Shown here: positions 41,158 to 48,700 of the stretch, piece after piece | How positions within the stretch are numbered: the first letter of the stretch is position 1 | How the letters are laid out: each line of letters starts with the position of its first letter | NCBI RefSeq assembly: GCF_003149145.1 | Contig: NZ_QGDQ01000035.1 | Coordinates: 1-50,932 of the forward strand | Origin: Quadrisphaera granulorum | Lineage (GTDB): Bacteria; Actinomycetota; Actinomycetes; Actinomycetales; Quadrisphaeraceae | Direction: 5' to 3' | Length of the DNA stretch: 50,932 nt | Position numbers and translations under genes: made by a program | Notes under the pieces: model-generated | What the model was told of the DNA's origin: nothing | Seen by the model: the letters and a program-made list of their open reading frames with translations, nothing else | The model's database searches: none

Positions 41158-41586
41158 TCACCAGGAGGCGGCCTTCACCCAGCGTCGCCACTCATCCTGC
41201 GGGGCGTAGCCCCTGGCGGCCCAGAACGCGCGACCCAGCTCGTTCTCGTCGAGCACCATGGCGCAGAATCGCTCGGCTCCCAGCGCCCGCAGCCGCTCCT
41301 CCGCTCGGGCGAGCAGCTGCTTCCCGAGGCCGCGCCCGCGAACCTCGGGGTCGACGGCCAGCCGGTACAGGTTTGCTCGCCAGCCGTCCCATCCGGCGAT
41401 GACGGTGCCGACGAGCCGCCCGCCCAGCTCCGCCACGATCAGCGCCTCGGGATCGCGCTCGACCAGCCTCAGTACAGCGCCCGGATCATCGGACGGGCGC
41501 GCGGCGTTCTCCCCCGCACGCCCCCAGAACTCCAGGATGGCCGCGGCCTCGTCCGCACGAGCGTTCCGGAACAGGACGTCGTTCAC
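41158..41586 (-). CDS. GNAT family N-acetyltransferase
   Basis: A 142-residue acetyl-CoA-dependent acetyltransferase. Motif A, RLAVDPEVRGRGLGKQLLAR, carries the R/Q-x-x-G-x-G/A pyrophosphate-binding loop. LVGTVIAGWDG forms the preceding strand, and AMVLDENELGRAFWAARGYA is motif B. The acceptor is unknown. The GTG start at 41586 overlaps the stop of the membrane-protein gene (41583), so the two are translationally coupled. Confidence 0.88.
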   Translation of the reverse strand: MNDVLFRNARADEAAAILEFWGRAGENAARPSDDPGAVLRLVERDPEALIVAELGGRLVGTVIAGWDGWRANLYRLAVDPEVRGRGLGKQLLARAEERLRALGAERFCAMVLDENELGRAFWAARGYAPQDEWRRWVKAASW

Positions 41587-42062
41587 GTCGCGATCTTCTC
41601 GTCTCGCGCCACCGCGAGCTGCTTCTCCCGGAGGGCGCGGTTCAGCGGGATGCGCCCGATGACCGTGGGAAGGACACCGGCGACGACGACGGCGACCGGG
41701 CCCCAGCCCGTCCGCAGCGCCGCGATGGCCAGCAGCCCAGTGGTCAGGCTGATGCAGGTGAACCCGACGGCCGCGACGTATGCCGTCGTCGTCGCCTGTC
41801 CTCTCACGGGGCGGATCTGCCACGCACGGATGCTGCGGTAGCTCATCACCGCCGCGAGTGCGAGCAGCGTGACGAACACGACGTCCAGCGAGAGCGGGGT
41901 GGACCCCCAGCCCACCCACAGTGCCCCGCCCAGCGTGACGGTCATCGCGACGGTGGCGAACGCGTGCACGCCGACCAGCGCCGGGTAGCGGAAGGCGGCC
42001 ACGCCCGCCAGGAGCGCGACGGTCGCCGTGACGGCGTGGACGGTGATCAGCACGGCGTGCAC
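41583..42062 (-). CDS. Small membrane protein of unknown function
   Basis: A 159-residue integral membrane protein with about five hydrophobic helices (LITVHAVTATVALLAGVAAF, VAMTVTLGGALWVGWG, LDVVFVTLLALAAVMSY, TAYVAAVGFTCISLTTGLLA, GPVAVVVAGVLPTVIG). The hydrophobic pattern resembles DUF2306-type membrane proteins, but the match is weak. The GTG has GGGAG six bases upstream. It is divergent from a LysR regulator, which may control it, and overlaps the acetyltransferase gene downstream. Confidence 0.65.
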   Translation of the reverse strand: MHAVLITVHAVTATVALLAGVAAFRYPALVGVHAFATVAMTVTLGGALWVGWGSTPLSLDVVFVTLLALAAVMSYRSIRAWQIRPVRGQATTTAYVAAVGFTCISLTTGLLAIAALRTGWGPVAVVVAGVLPTVIGRIPLNRALREKQLAVARDEKIAT

Positions 42063-42170
42063 GGGGAGCTCCCTGTCGAAGTCGTTCGGCGGGTGAGTGC
42101 CCGCCGCTCGGTCACGTCAGGGAGTCAAGCCGGGTGCTGCCGTGCGCGGCCAACAACCGCCAGCGCCGTT

Positions 42171-42187
42171 GACAACCACCGGTTGTC
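42171..42187. promoter_or_regulatory. Palindrome in LysR/membrane-protein divergent promoter
   Basis: GACAACCACCGGTTGTC has perfect 7-bp arms around a 3-bp centre. LysR regulators commonly bind dyads of about this size (T-N11-A) between themselves and a divergent target. Another AACAACC half-site lies at 42151-42157. It therefore probably controls the LysR gene at 42203 and the membrane-protein/acetyltransferase pair. Confidence 0.55.
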
Positions 42188-42202
42188 GTGACGAGGTGGG
42201 GT

Positions 42203-43150
42203 GTGGACGTCGACACGAGCCTGCTGCGCGCCGTCGTCGCGCTCTCCGAGGAGCTGCACTTCGGCCGCAGTGCCGCTCGCCTGGGCATCACCCAGCAGGC
42301 GCTGTCCAAGCGCATCCAGCGTCTCGAAGATCAGCTGGGTGCGGCACTGGTCGATCGCACCGACCGCCGTCGGATCCGCCTGACCGCGGCAGGTCAGCGC
42401 GTGGTCAGCCTCAGCCGCGAGGCGCTGGCGCTGCTGGACCGGCTCGACCCGGCCCAGGACCGGCCGGCGGGACGGCTGCGCGTGGACGTCATGGGCGAGG
42501 GGCTGGCGCCGTCGACGTGGTTGCGCCGGGCAGCTCAGCAGACGCCGCTGCCGCTGGATGCCGTGCACCGCTCTTCCGAAGCCACCGCCGAACACCTCGT
42601 GCGCACCGGAGCCGCGGACATCGCCTTCGGACGGGCAGGGGCGGTGCCGTCACCGTGGCCCGACGCCGTCGCACACCGCCTCGTGCGACTGGAGCCCGTC
42701 GCGGTGCTCGTGCCGGCCAGGCACCCGTGGGCGAACGTCGAGCAGCTGCCGTTGGCCGCTCTGGCAAGGCAGTCGCTGTGGTTCCCGATGGCGGCCGCGC
42801 CCGTCGAGTGGCGCAGCTACGTCGCGGACCTCCGCGCCGTGGCCGGCTTCGATCTGGACGTCACCGGCTCGACCTTCGGGTACCGCCAGTGGGCTCACGA
42901 CGTCGCCAGCGGTGCCGCGGCACCGTCACTCATCGGCGAGGCGATGCTCACTCCGACCCCGGGCATGCGCACCGTTCCCCTGGTCGACCCCACGCCCGTG
43001 TTCCCCTGGTCGGTGGTGTGGGCGCGCACGCTGGCCGAGGAGACGCTCGACGAGGTGCTGCGCGGGATGGGCTTGGCCGAGACCCCTCGCCGGGACGAGG
43101 GGATCTGGATGCCGGACGACGACGCCCAGCTGCTGGCGGCGACCACCTGA
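42203..43150 (+). CDS. LysR family transcriptional regulator
   Basis: A 315-residue LysR regulator. The N-terminal winged helix reads LLRAVVALSEELHFGRSAAR, LGITQQALSKRIQRLEDQLG and LVDRTDRRRIRLTAAGQ. An effector domain of the PBP2 fold follows (AVLVPARHPWANVEQLPLAA). The GTG at 42203 was preferred because the upstream in-frame GTG at 42188 would begin immediately after a palindrome (42171-42187) that looks like the operator, and GAGGTGGG precedes 42203. The effector is unknown. Confidence 0.88.
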   Translation: MDVDTSLLRAVVALSEELHFGRSAARLGITQQALSKRIQRLEDQLGAALVDRTDRRRIRLTAAGQRVVSLSREALALLDRLDPAQDRPAGRLRVDVMGEGLAPSTWLRRAAQQTPLPLDAVHRSSEATAEHLVRTGAADIAFGRAGAVPSPWPDAVAHRLVRLEPVAVLVPARHPWANVEQLPLAALARQSLWFPMAAAPVEWRSYVADLRAVAGFDLDVTGSTFGYRQWAHDVASGAAAPSLIGEAMLTPTPGMRTVPLVDPTPVFPWSVVWARTLAEETLDEVLRGMGLAETPRRDEGIWMPDDDAQLLAATT

Positions 43151-43185
43151 CCTGCGCGGTCGCAGTCGGCGGCCACCATCGAAGG

Positions 43186-44076
43186 TCAGGCGTGCGGATC
43201 CTCGGCCAGGGCGAGGCGACGCAGATGCTCGGCGCTGGCCATGGCGTCGGCCACGGGGCCCTCGCCGTCGCCGGGGAGCAGCTGGAGCACGGTGTCCTGC
43301 TCGAGCACGAACCAGCCGTCGTACCCGGCGCCCAGCAGGGACGCCAGCAGCGCGCTCACGTCGACGTCGCCCTGCCCCAGCGGGCGGTAGAGGCCCTCCT
43401 GCACCGCCTGGTAGTAGGTGAGCTCTCCGTCGCGGACGCGCTGCGCGGTGGCGGCATCGACGTCCTTGAGGTGCACGTGGCGGATCCGCTCGGGGTGCGC
43501 CTGCGCCAGCGCGACCGGGTCGGTGCCGCCGATGAGCAGGTGCCCGGAGTCGAGGCAGAGCCCGACATCGCAGCCGGCGAGCACGCGTTCGACGTCGTCC
43601 TTCGATTCCACGAGGGTGCCGACGTGCGGGTGGAGCACGGCCAGCACGCCCACGGCGGCCGCGGCGTCGCGGAGCCGCACGAGGTTGGCCAGCAGCGTCG
43701 TCCACCCGGCCTCGTCGAGTTCCACCCGCTCGTCGTACCCGGACAGCCCCGAGTCGGCCGAGAGGACGACGACGCCGGCGCCGGCGGCCACGAAGGCCTC
43801 GAGCTCGGTCTGGAGCGCAGGGAGGGGGTCGTGGTCGGGCCGGTGCAGCACCACGGGCACGAAGCCGCCCACGGCCACGAGGCCGTTGTCGTGCAGCACG
43901 GCGGCCCGGTCAGCGGGGTCGACGGGCAGGAAGCCCTCCGGGCCGAACTCGGTGGCTGTCAGTCCCACCTGACGCATCTCGCGCAACACGCGCTCGACGG
44001 GCAGCTGAGCGCCCCAGCCGGGCACCTCGCAGACACCCCAGGTGATGGGAGCACCAGCGATCTTCAGGGTGGTCAC
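43186..44076 (-). CDS. iolE: Inosose dehydratase
   Basis: A 296-residue TIM-barrel enzyme of the sugar-phosphate isomerase/epimerase family. It should dehydrate 2-keto-myo-inositol to the dione that IolD opens. The N-terminal GAPITWGVCEVPGWG is diagnostic of IolE. Metal and substrate residues appear in LHPHVGTLVES, GLCLDSGHLLIGG and HVHLKDVDAATAQRV. The GTG has AGGAGAC seven bases upstream. It follows iolG by 29 bp and converges with the LysR gene. Confidence 0.92.
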   Translation of the reverse strand: MTTLKIAGAPITWGVCEVPGWGAQLPVERVLREMRQVGLTATEFGPEGFLPVDPADRAAVLHDNGLVAVGGFVPVVLHRPDHDPLPALQTELEAFVAAGAGVVVLSADSGLSGYDERVELDEAGWTTLLANLVRLRDAAAAVGVLAVLHPHVGTLVESKDDVERVLAGCDVGLCLDSGHLLIGGTDPVALAQAHPERIRHVHLKDVDAATAQRVRDGELTYYQAVQEGLYRPLGQGDVDVSALLASLLGAGYDGWFVLEQDTVLQLLPGDGEGPVADAMASAEHLRRLALAEDPHA

Positions 44077-44105
44077 GGTGTCGTCTCCTGGATCGGGGGT
44101 GGGCG

Positions 44106-45173
44106 TCAGGCGGACAGGTCGACGCGGACCGTGCGGCCCTCGCGCGCGGAGACGCCCGCGGCGTCGGCCAGCACGAGGGCGGCGCGACCGTCCTCGAAGC
44201 CGGGGCCGGTCAGTTCGGCGCCGCGCACCGCGGCCAGGAAGGACTCCAACTCGGCGGAGTAGGCCTGGGCGTACCGCTCCAGGAAGAACGTCTGGAACGG
44301 GGCGCCGGCCTCCCCGGAGGCGCCAGTGGAGGAGCGGACCAGGGTGTCGGTGACGTTGCCCACGCTCAGGGTGCCCAGCGGCCCGGCGGCCTCCAGGCGC
44401 TGATCGTAGCCGGCGGCGCAGTGACGGGAGTTGATGATGGTCACCGACTGCCCGCCCGCGCCGACGAGCGTGACGACGGCGCCGTCGTAGTCGTCGTGCT
44501 TCGCGATGACGTCGGAGAACTGCCGCAGGCCCACCGCGGTGACCGCCACGACGTCGGGCACGAACCAGCGCGCGGTGTCGAAGTCGTGGATGGTCATGTC
44601 ACGGAAGATGCCGCCGGAGACCTTGATGTAGTCCTCGGGGGCGGGCGCCGGGTCGCGGCTGATGATGGTCAGCTGCTCCAGGGCGCCGATCTCTCCGGCG
44701 GCCACGCGGCGGTGCAGCTCGGCGAAGTGCGGGTCGAAGCGGCGGTTGAACCCGAGCGCCACCGGCAGCCCCGCAGCCCTCGCGGCGGCGGCGCGCTCGC
44801 GCAGGCCGTCGACGCGGGTGATGTCGAGATCGATGGGCTTCTCGCACAGCACGGGTTTGCCGGCGTCCAGGCACGCGGCGATGAGGTCGACGTGGGTGGA
44901 GGTCGGGGAGGCGACGACGACGGCGTCGACGTCCTCGGCGGCGATGGCTTCGAGCGCGTCCGTGGTAGCGCGGGTCTGGCCTGACCCGAAGCGCGCCACG
45001 ACGGATTCCGCGCCGGCGACAAAGGGGTCAGCGACGACCTGCAGCACCGCACCCTCGGCGCGATGGATGCTCGCGGCGTGCACCTGGCCGATGCGGCCGC
45101 TGCCGATGAGCCCGATGCGTACCGGGCCGCTCGGGGTGCCGGGCGCGGACGTCGGCGTGCTGGTGGTGGTCAC
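44106..45173 (-). CDS. iolG: Inositol 2-dehydrogenase
   Basis: A 355-residue Gfo/Idh/MocA oxidoreductase. The NAD-binding Rossmann fold opens with IGLIGSGRIGQVHAASI, and the catalytic CEKPIDL is intact. The C-terminal domain has GFNRRFDPHF, GGIFRDMTIHDFDTARWFVP and INSRHCAAGYDQR, matching IolG, which oxidises myo-inositol to 2-keto-myo-inositol. The family also acts on related cyclitols and sugars, but iolE next door supports the assignment. It starts at a GTG and is divergent from iolC. Confidence 0.9.
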   Translation of the reverse strand: MTTTSTPTSAPGTPSGPVRIGLIGSGRIGQVHAASIHRAEGAVLQVVADPFVAGAESVVARFGSGQTRATTDALEAIAAEDVDAVVVASPTSTHVDLIAACLDAGKPVLCEKPIDLDITRVDGLRERAAAARAAGLPVALGFNRRFDPHFAELHRRVAAGEIGALEQLTIISRDPAPAPEDYIKVSGGIFRDMTIHDFDTARWFVPDVVAVTAVGLRQFSDVIAKHDDYDGAVVTLVGAGGQSVTIINSRHCAAGYDQRLEAAGPLGTLSVGNVTDTLVRSSTGASGEAGAPFQTFFLERYAQAYSAELESFLAAVRGAELTGPGFEDGRAALVLADAAGVSAREGRTVRVDLSA

Positions 45174-45485
45174 TGTCGGGGCTCCTCGTCGTCGAGTGGG
45201 GCGTCAGCGCCCTGAGCGCCGACGGCGATGCTAGTCAGTTGTCAGGTCATACCCGGAAGCACGGGGGCGCGGGGCCGGATGTGGCGGCACTGCTCACCGC
45301 TGCATCGTCGCAGGTGAAGACCCCTCTTTCGAGATCGCGACCACGCTTCGGTTCCACAGGATCGGACTGACAGTATGTCAGGACAAGACTTGACATGGTG
45401 AGGTGCGCGGCGAGAGGGTCGTGCCCGGCGGAGGCCGAGAGATCTGCACCCCGCTCCCAGCCGCACGCCGACGTGGAGGACCTCC
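45174..45485. promoter_or_regulatory. Divergent iol promoter region with CTGACA-type sites
   Basis: This 312-bp region separates iolG and iolC and holds no gene. CTGACAGTATGTCAG (45367-45381) is a perfect 15-bp palindrome near iolC. A related sequence, CAGTTGTCAGG, lies at 45236-45246 near iolG. TTGACA at 45390-45395 could be a -35 element. These sites probably bind the inositol-responsive repressor, which is not encoded in the window. GGAGGACCTCC at 45475-45485 supplies the iolC ribosome site. Confidence 0.55.
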
Positions 45486-46535
45486 GTGAGCACGCGCTCC
45501 GCAGCTCCCGAGGTGCTCGTGCTCGGTCGCTGCGGCGTCGACATCTACCCCCTCCAGGTGGGCGTCGGGTTGGAGGACGTCGAGACGTTCGGCAAGTTCC
45601 TCGGCGGCAGCGCCGCGAACGTCGCGGTGGCTGCGGCGCGCCTGGGTCGCCGGCCGTGGCTCCTCTCAGGAGTCGGCGACGACCCCTTCGGCAGGTTCGT
45701 CCGCCGGTCGCTGCGCGAGCTCGGCGTCGACGACACCCTCGTGGCCACCGACGCTGCCCACCTCACGCCCGTGACGTTCTGCGAGGTCTTCCCGCCAGAC
45801 CGGTTCCCGATCTGGTTCTACCGCCGCCCCACCACGCCCGACCTGCAGCTCGAGACGTCCCACCTCGACCTCGACGCCATCACGGGCGCGGAGCTGCTGT
45901 GGGTCACCCTCACCGGTCTGTCGGAGGAGCCGAGTCGGTCGGCGCACCACGCCGCGTTGGCAGCGCGCGCAGGAGTCTCCGGGGCGGCCTCTGCCGGCTC
46001 CGATCGTCGTCCTGAGACCCGTCACACCGTGCTGGACCTCGATCACCGGGCCGACTTCTGGCCCGCCAGCGGGGGTGTCGGGGCAGCCCGCGAGCAGGCC
46101 CAGCGGGCCCTCGCGCACGCCACCGTCGCCGTCGGCAACCTCCACGAGTGCTGGGTGGCGACAGGTCAGGACGACGCCGACGCTGCCGCGGACGCCCTCC
46201 TCGACCTCGGCGTCGAGCTCGCGATCGTCAAGCGGGGACCCGAGGGCGTGCTGGGCGCCACGCGCACCGAGCGCGTTGCCGTGGCGGCGTCGCCCGCCGT
46301 CGTCGTCAACGGTCTCGGGGCGGGAGACGCGTTCGGTGGGTCCCTCATCGATGGGCTGCTCGCCGGGTTGCCGCTGGCCGAGCTGCTGGTGCGCTGCAAC
46401 GCCGCCGGAGCCATCGTCGCGTCCCGTCTGGAGTGCTCCACGGCCATGCCCACTCCGGAGGAGATCAGCGCGCACATCGCTGCTCACGCAGCTGCCTACG
46501 CAGCCACCCAGCCCCAGAAGTCCTCAGATGCCTGA
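45486..46535 (+). CDS. iolC: 5-dehydro-2-deoxygluconokinase
   Basis: A 349-residue PfkB/ribokinase-family kinase that phosphorylates 2-deoxy-5-keto-gluconate in inositol breakdown. The N-terminal signature is VETFGKFLGGSAANVAVAAA; the C-terminal ATP/anion-hole signature is VVNGLGAGDAFGGSLIDGLL with the catalytic Asp. FYRRPTTPDLQL is typical of IolC. The GTG start is directly preceded by GGAGGACCTCC. It begins the plus-strand iol operon. Confidence 0.93.
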   Translation: MSTRSAAPEVLVLGRCGVDIYPLQVGVGLEDVETFGKFLGGSAANVAVAAARLGRRPWLLSGVGDDPFGRFVRRSLRELGVDDTLVATDAAHLTPVTFCEVFPPDRFPIWFYRRPTTPDLQLETSHLDLDAITGAELLWVTLTGLSEEPSRSAHHAALAARAGVSGAASAGSDRRPETRHTVLDLDHRADFWPASGGVGAAREQAQRALAHATVAVGNLHECWVATGQDDADAAADALLDLGVELAIVKRGPEGVLGATRTERVAVAASPAVVVNGLGAGDAFGGSLIDGLLAGLPLAELLVRCNAAGAIVASRLECSTAMPTPEEISAHIAAHAAAYAATQPQKSSDA

Positions 46536-46592
46536 CACCGGTTGACATCGCCGTCTCCCTCGTCCACCGACCCCCTCCCGAAGGACCGTCCC

Positions 46593-47756
46593 GTGACCAC
46601 CACCGCACACGCCCCCACCCCCGCCCCCGCGGGCCAGCGCGCGGCCAGCGCCAACCCGCTGCCCAGCCTCGACCCGTCGCAGGCGCACCTGCCGACGGCG
46701 GTCGCCGCAGCCACCACGCCGACCGCGCTGTGGAACGACTCCGCCGAGATCGGCGAGCTGACCAAGTCCATCGCGTGGGGCGCCGTCGGCGCCACCTGCA
46801 ACCCCGTCATCGCGCTGGCCGCCATCAAGGCCGACCAGCCCCGCTGGACCGCCCGGATCCGGGAGCTCGCCGCAGAGCACCCGACCGCGGGAGAGTCAGC
46901 GCTCGGCTGGATGGTGGTCGAGGAGCTGTCCGTCGAGGCCGCCAGGCTCCTCGAGCCGGCCTTCGAGGCCTCCGGGGGCCGCAACGGCCGCCTGTCGATG
47001 CAGACCGACCCGCGCTTCCACCGTGACGCCGCAGCCCTCGTCGAGCAGGCGGTCCGCTTCTCGGAGCTGGCGCCGAACATCATCGTGAAGATCCCCGCCA
47101 CGAAGACGGGCATCGAGGCCATGGAAGAGGCCGCCTACCGCGGCGTCTCCCTCAACGCCACCGTGTCCTTCACAGTGCCGCAGGCCGTCGCCGTGGCCGA
47201 GGCCATCGAGCGCGGCATGGCTCGCCGCGAGGCCGACGGGCTGCCCATGCCCGAGTTCGGCCACGTCTGCACGATCATGGGCGGCCGCCTCGACGACTGG
47301 CTGAAGGCGTACGTGGCCAAGCAGCGCATCCTCGTCGACCCGGGCCACCTCGAGTGGGCCGGCGTCGCTGCGCTGAAGAAGGCGCACCACCTCTTCGTCG
47401 AGCGCGGCTACCGAGTGCGCATCCTCTCGGCCGCCTTCCGCAACTCCATGCAGTGGAGCGAGCTGCAGGGCGGTGACCTCGTCGTCTCCCCTCCGTTCGA
47501 CTGGCAGGCCCGCTTCAACGAGAACAACCTCCCGGTCAACCCCCACGCCATCGACGAGCCGGTCGCCGAGGAGCACCTCGCGGCGCTGCGGGGCATCTCG
47601 GAGTTCGTCAAGGCTTACGAGCTGGAGGGCGAGGGTGGCATGAGCGTGGAGGAGTTCGAGCAGTTCGGCGCCACCCGCCACACGCTGCGCCAGTTCCTCG
47701 ACGCCGACGCCCAGCTCGACGCCATCGTCCGCGACGTCCTGGTGCCCGCCCCGTGA
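46593..47756 (+). CDS. Transaldolase-family protein in the iol operon
   Basis: A 387-residue TIM-barrel protein of the transaldolase family. Conserved parts include WGAVGATCNPVIALAAIK, NIIVKIPATKTGIEAMEEAA (with the Schiff-base Lys), and the stretch beginning GVSLNATVSFTVPQAVAVAE. It is longer than small transaldolases and lies where an IolJ-type aldolase would be expected (DKGP cleavage). It might supply the missing aldolase step, but this is not shown by sequence. The GTG at 46593 has AAGGA eight bases upstream. Its stop overlaps iolB. Confidence 0.8.
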   Translation: MTTTAHAPTPAPAGQRAASANPLPSLDPSQAHLPTAVAAATTPTALWNDSAEIGELTKSIAWGAVGATCNPVIALAAIKADQPRWTARIRELAAEHPTAGESALGWMVVEELSVEAARLLEPAFEASGGRNGRLSMQTDPRFHRDAAALVEQAVRFSELAPNIIVKIPATKTGIEAMEEAAYRGVSLNATVSFTVPQAVAVAEAIERGMARREADGLPMPEFGHVCTIMGGRLDDWLKAYVAKQRILVDPGHLEWAGVAALKKAHHLFVERGYRVRILSAAFRNSMQWSELQGGDLVVSPPFDWQARFNENNLPVNPHAIDEPVAEEHLAALRGISEFVKAYELEGEGGMSVEEFEQFGATRHTLRQFLDADAQLDAIVRDVLVPAP

Positions 47757-48700
47757 CCAGCGCCACCAGAACGACGCAGGACCTGCACCTGCGCGCCGGC
47801 GCCACCGCCAACGGCGTCTGGGACACGTGGATCACCCCGGACGTCGCGGGCTGGGGCTGGACATCGCTGCGCGCCGCCGACCTCGCCCCCGGACAGGAGA
47901 TCTCCCTAGACACCGGCGACGACGAGGTGGTGCTCGTGCCGCTGCGCGGAAGCCTCACCGTCGTCATCGACGGTTCCGAGGGAGAGGACCATCGCTACGA
48001 GCTCGCCGGACGTCCGTCGGTGTTCGCGGGCCCGACCGACGTCCTCTATCTGCCTGCCGGCTCCCAGGCCGTGCTCTCCACCTCCCCCGACGACGACGGG
48101 GGACGCGTCGGCGTACCCGGCGCAAAAACCGGTGTGCTCCCCGACGGTGTCCGCAAGCCCGTCCGGTACATCGCCACCGACGAGGTGGCCGTGGAGTTGC
48201 GCGGCGCCGGGTCGTGCACCCGTGAGGTGCGCAACTTCGCCTCCGCTGACGTCGACGTGGCGAGCAAGCTCGTCGCCGTCGAGGTCATCACCCCCGCCGG
48301 GAACTGGTCGAGCTACCCACCCCACAAGCACGACGTGACCAGCGAGCACGAGAGCAAGCTCGAGGAGATCTACTACTACGAGGTCGCTCCCGGCCCCGGC
48401 GGACAGCCCGGCGTCGGCTACCACCGGACGTACTCGACCCCAGAGGTCGAGGACCGCCAGGACCGGGCCATCGACGTCCTCGTCGAGGTCCGCGACCGCG
48501 ACACCGTGCTGGTCCCCCATGGGTGGCACGGTCCGTGCATGGCCGCCCCGGGCCACCACCTGTACTACCTCAACGCGATGGCCGGACCCGCCGACGACCG
48601 CGCCTGGCGCATCGTCGACGATCCGGACCACGCCTGGGTGCGTTCCACCTGGGCCGGCCGGCCCACCGACCCCCGGCTGCCCCTCGGAGGACCCCAGTGA
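47753..48700 (+). CDS. iolB: 5-deoxy-glucuronate isomerase
   Basis: A 315-residue bicupin enzyme that converts 5-deoxy-glucuronate to 2-deoxy-5-keto-gluconate. The metal-binding cupin motif is in GNWSSYPPHKHDVTSEHESK and LEEIYYYEV. The terminal VPHGWHGPCMAAPGHHLYYL is highly specific for IolB. The GTG overlaps the stop of the transaldolase-family gene (47753-47756), and its own stop overlaps iolD. Confidence 0.95.
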   Translation: MTSATRTTQDLHLRAGATANGVWDTWITPDVAGWGWTSLRAADLAPGQEISLDTGDDEVVLVPLRGSLTVVIDGSEGEDHRYELAGRPSVFAGPTDVLYLPAGSQAVLSTSPDDDGGRVGVPGAKTGVLPDGVRKPVRYIATDEVAVELRGAGSCTREVRNFASADVDVASKLVAVEVITPAGNWSSYPPHKHDVTSEHESKLEEIYYYEVAPGPGGQPGVGYHRTYSTPEVEDRQDRAIDVLVEVRDRDTVLVPHGWHGPCMAAPGHHLYYLNAMAGPADDRAWRIVDDPDHAWVRSTWAGRPTDPRLPLGGPQ

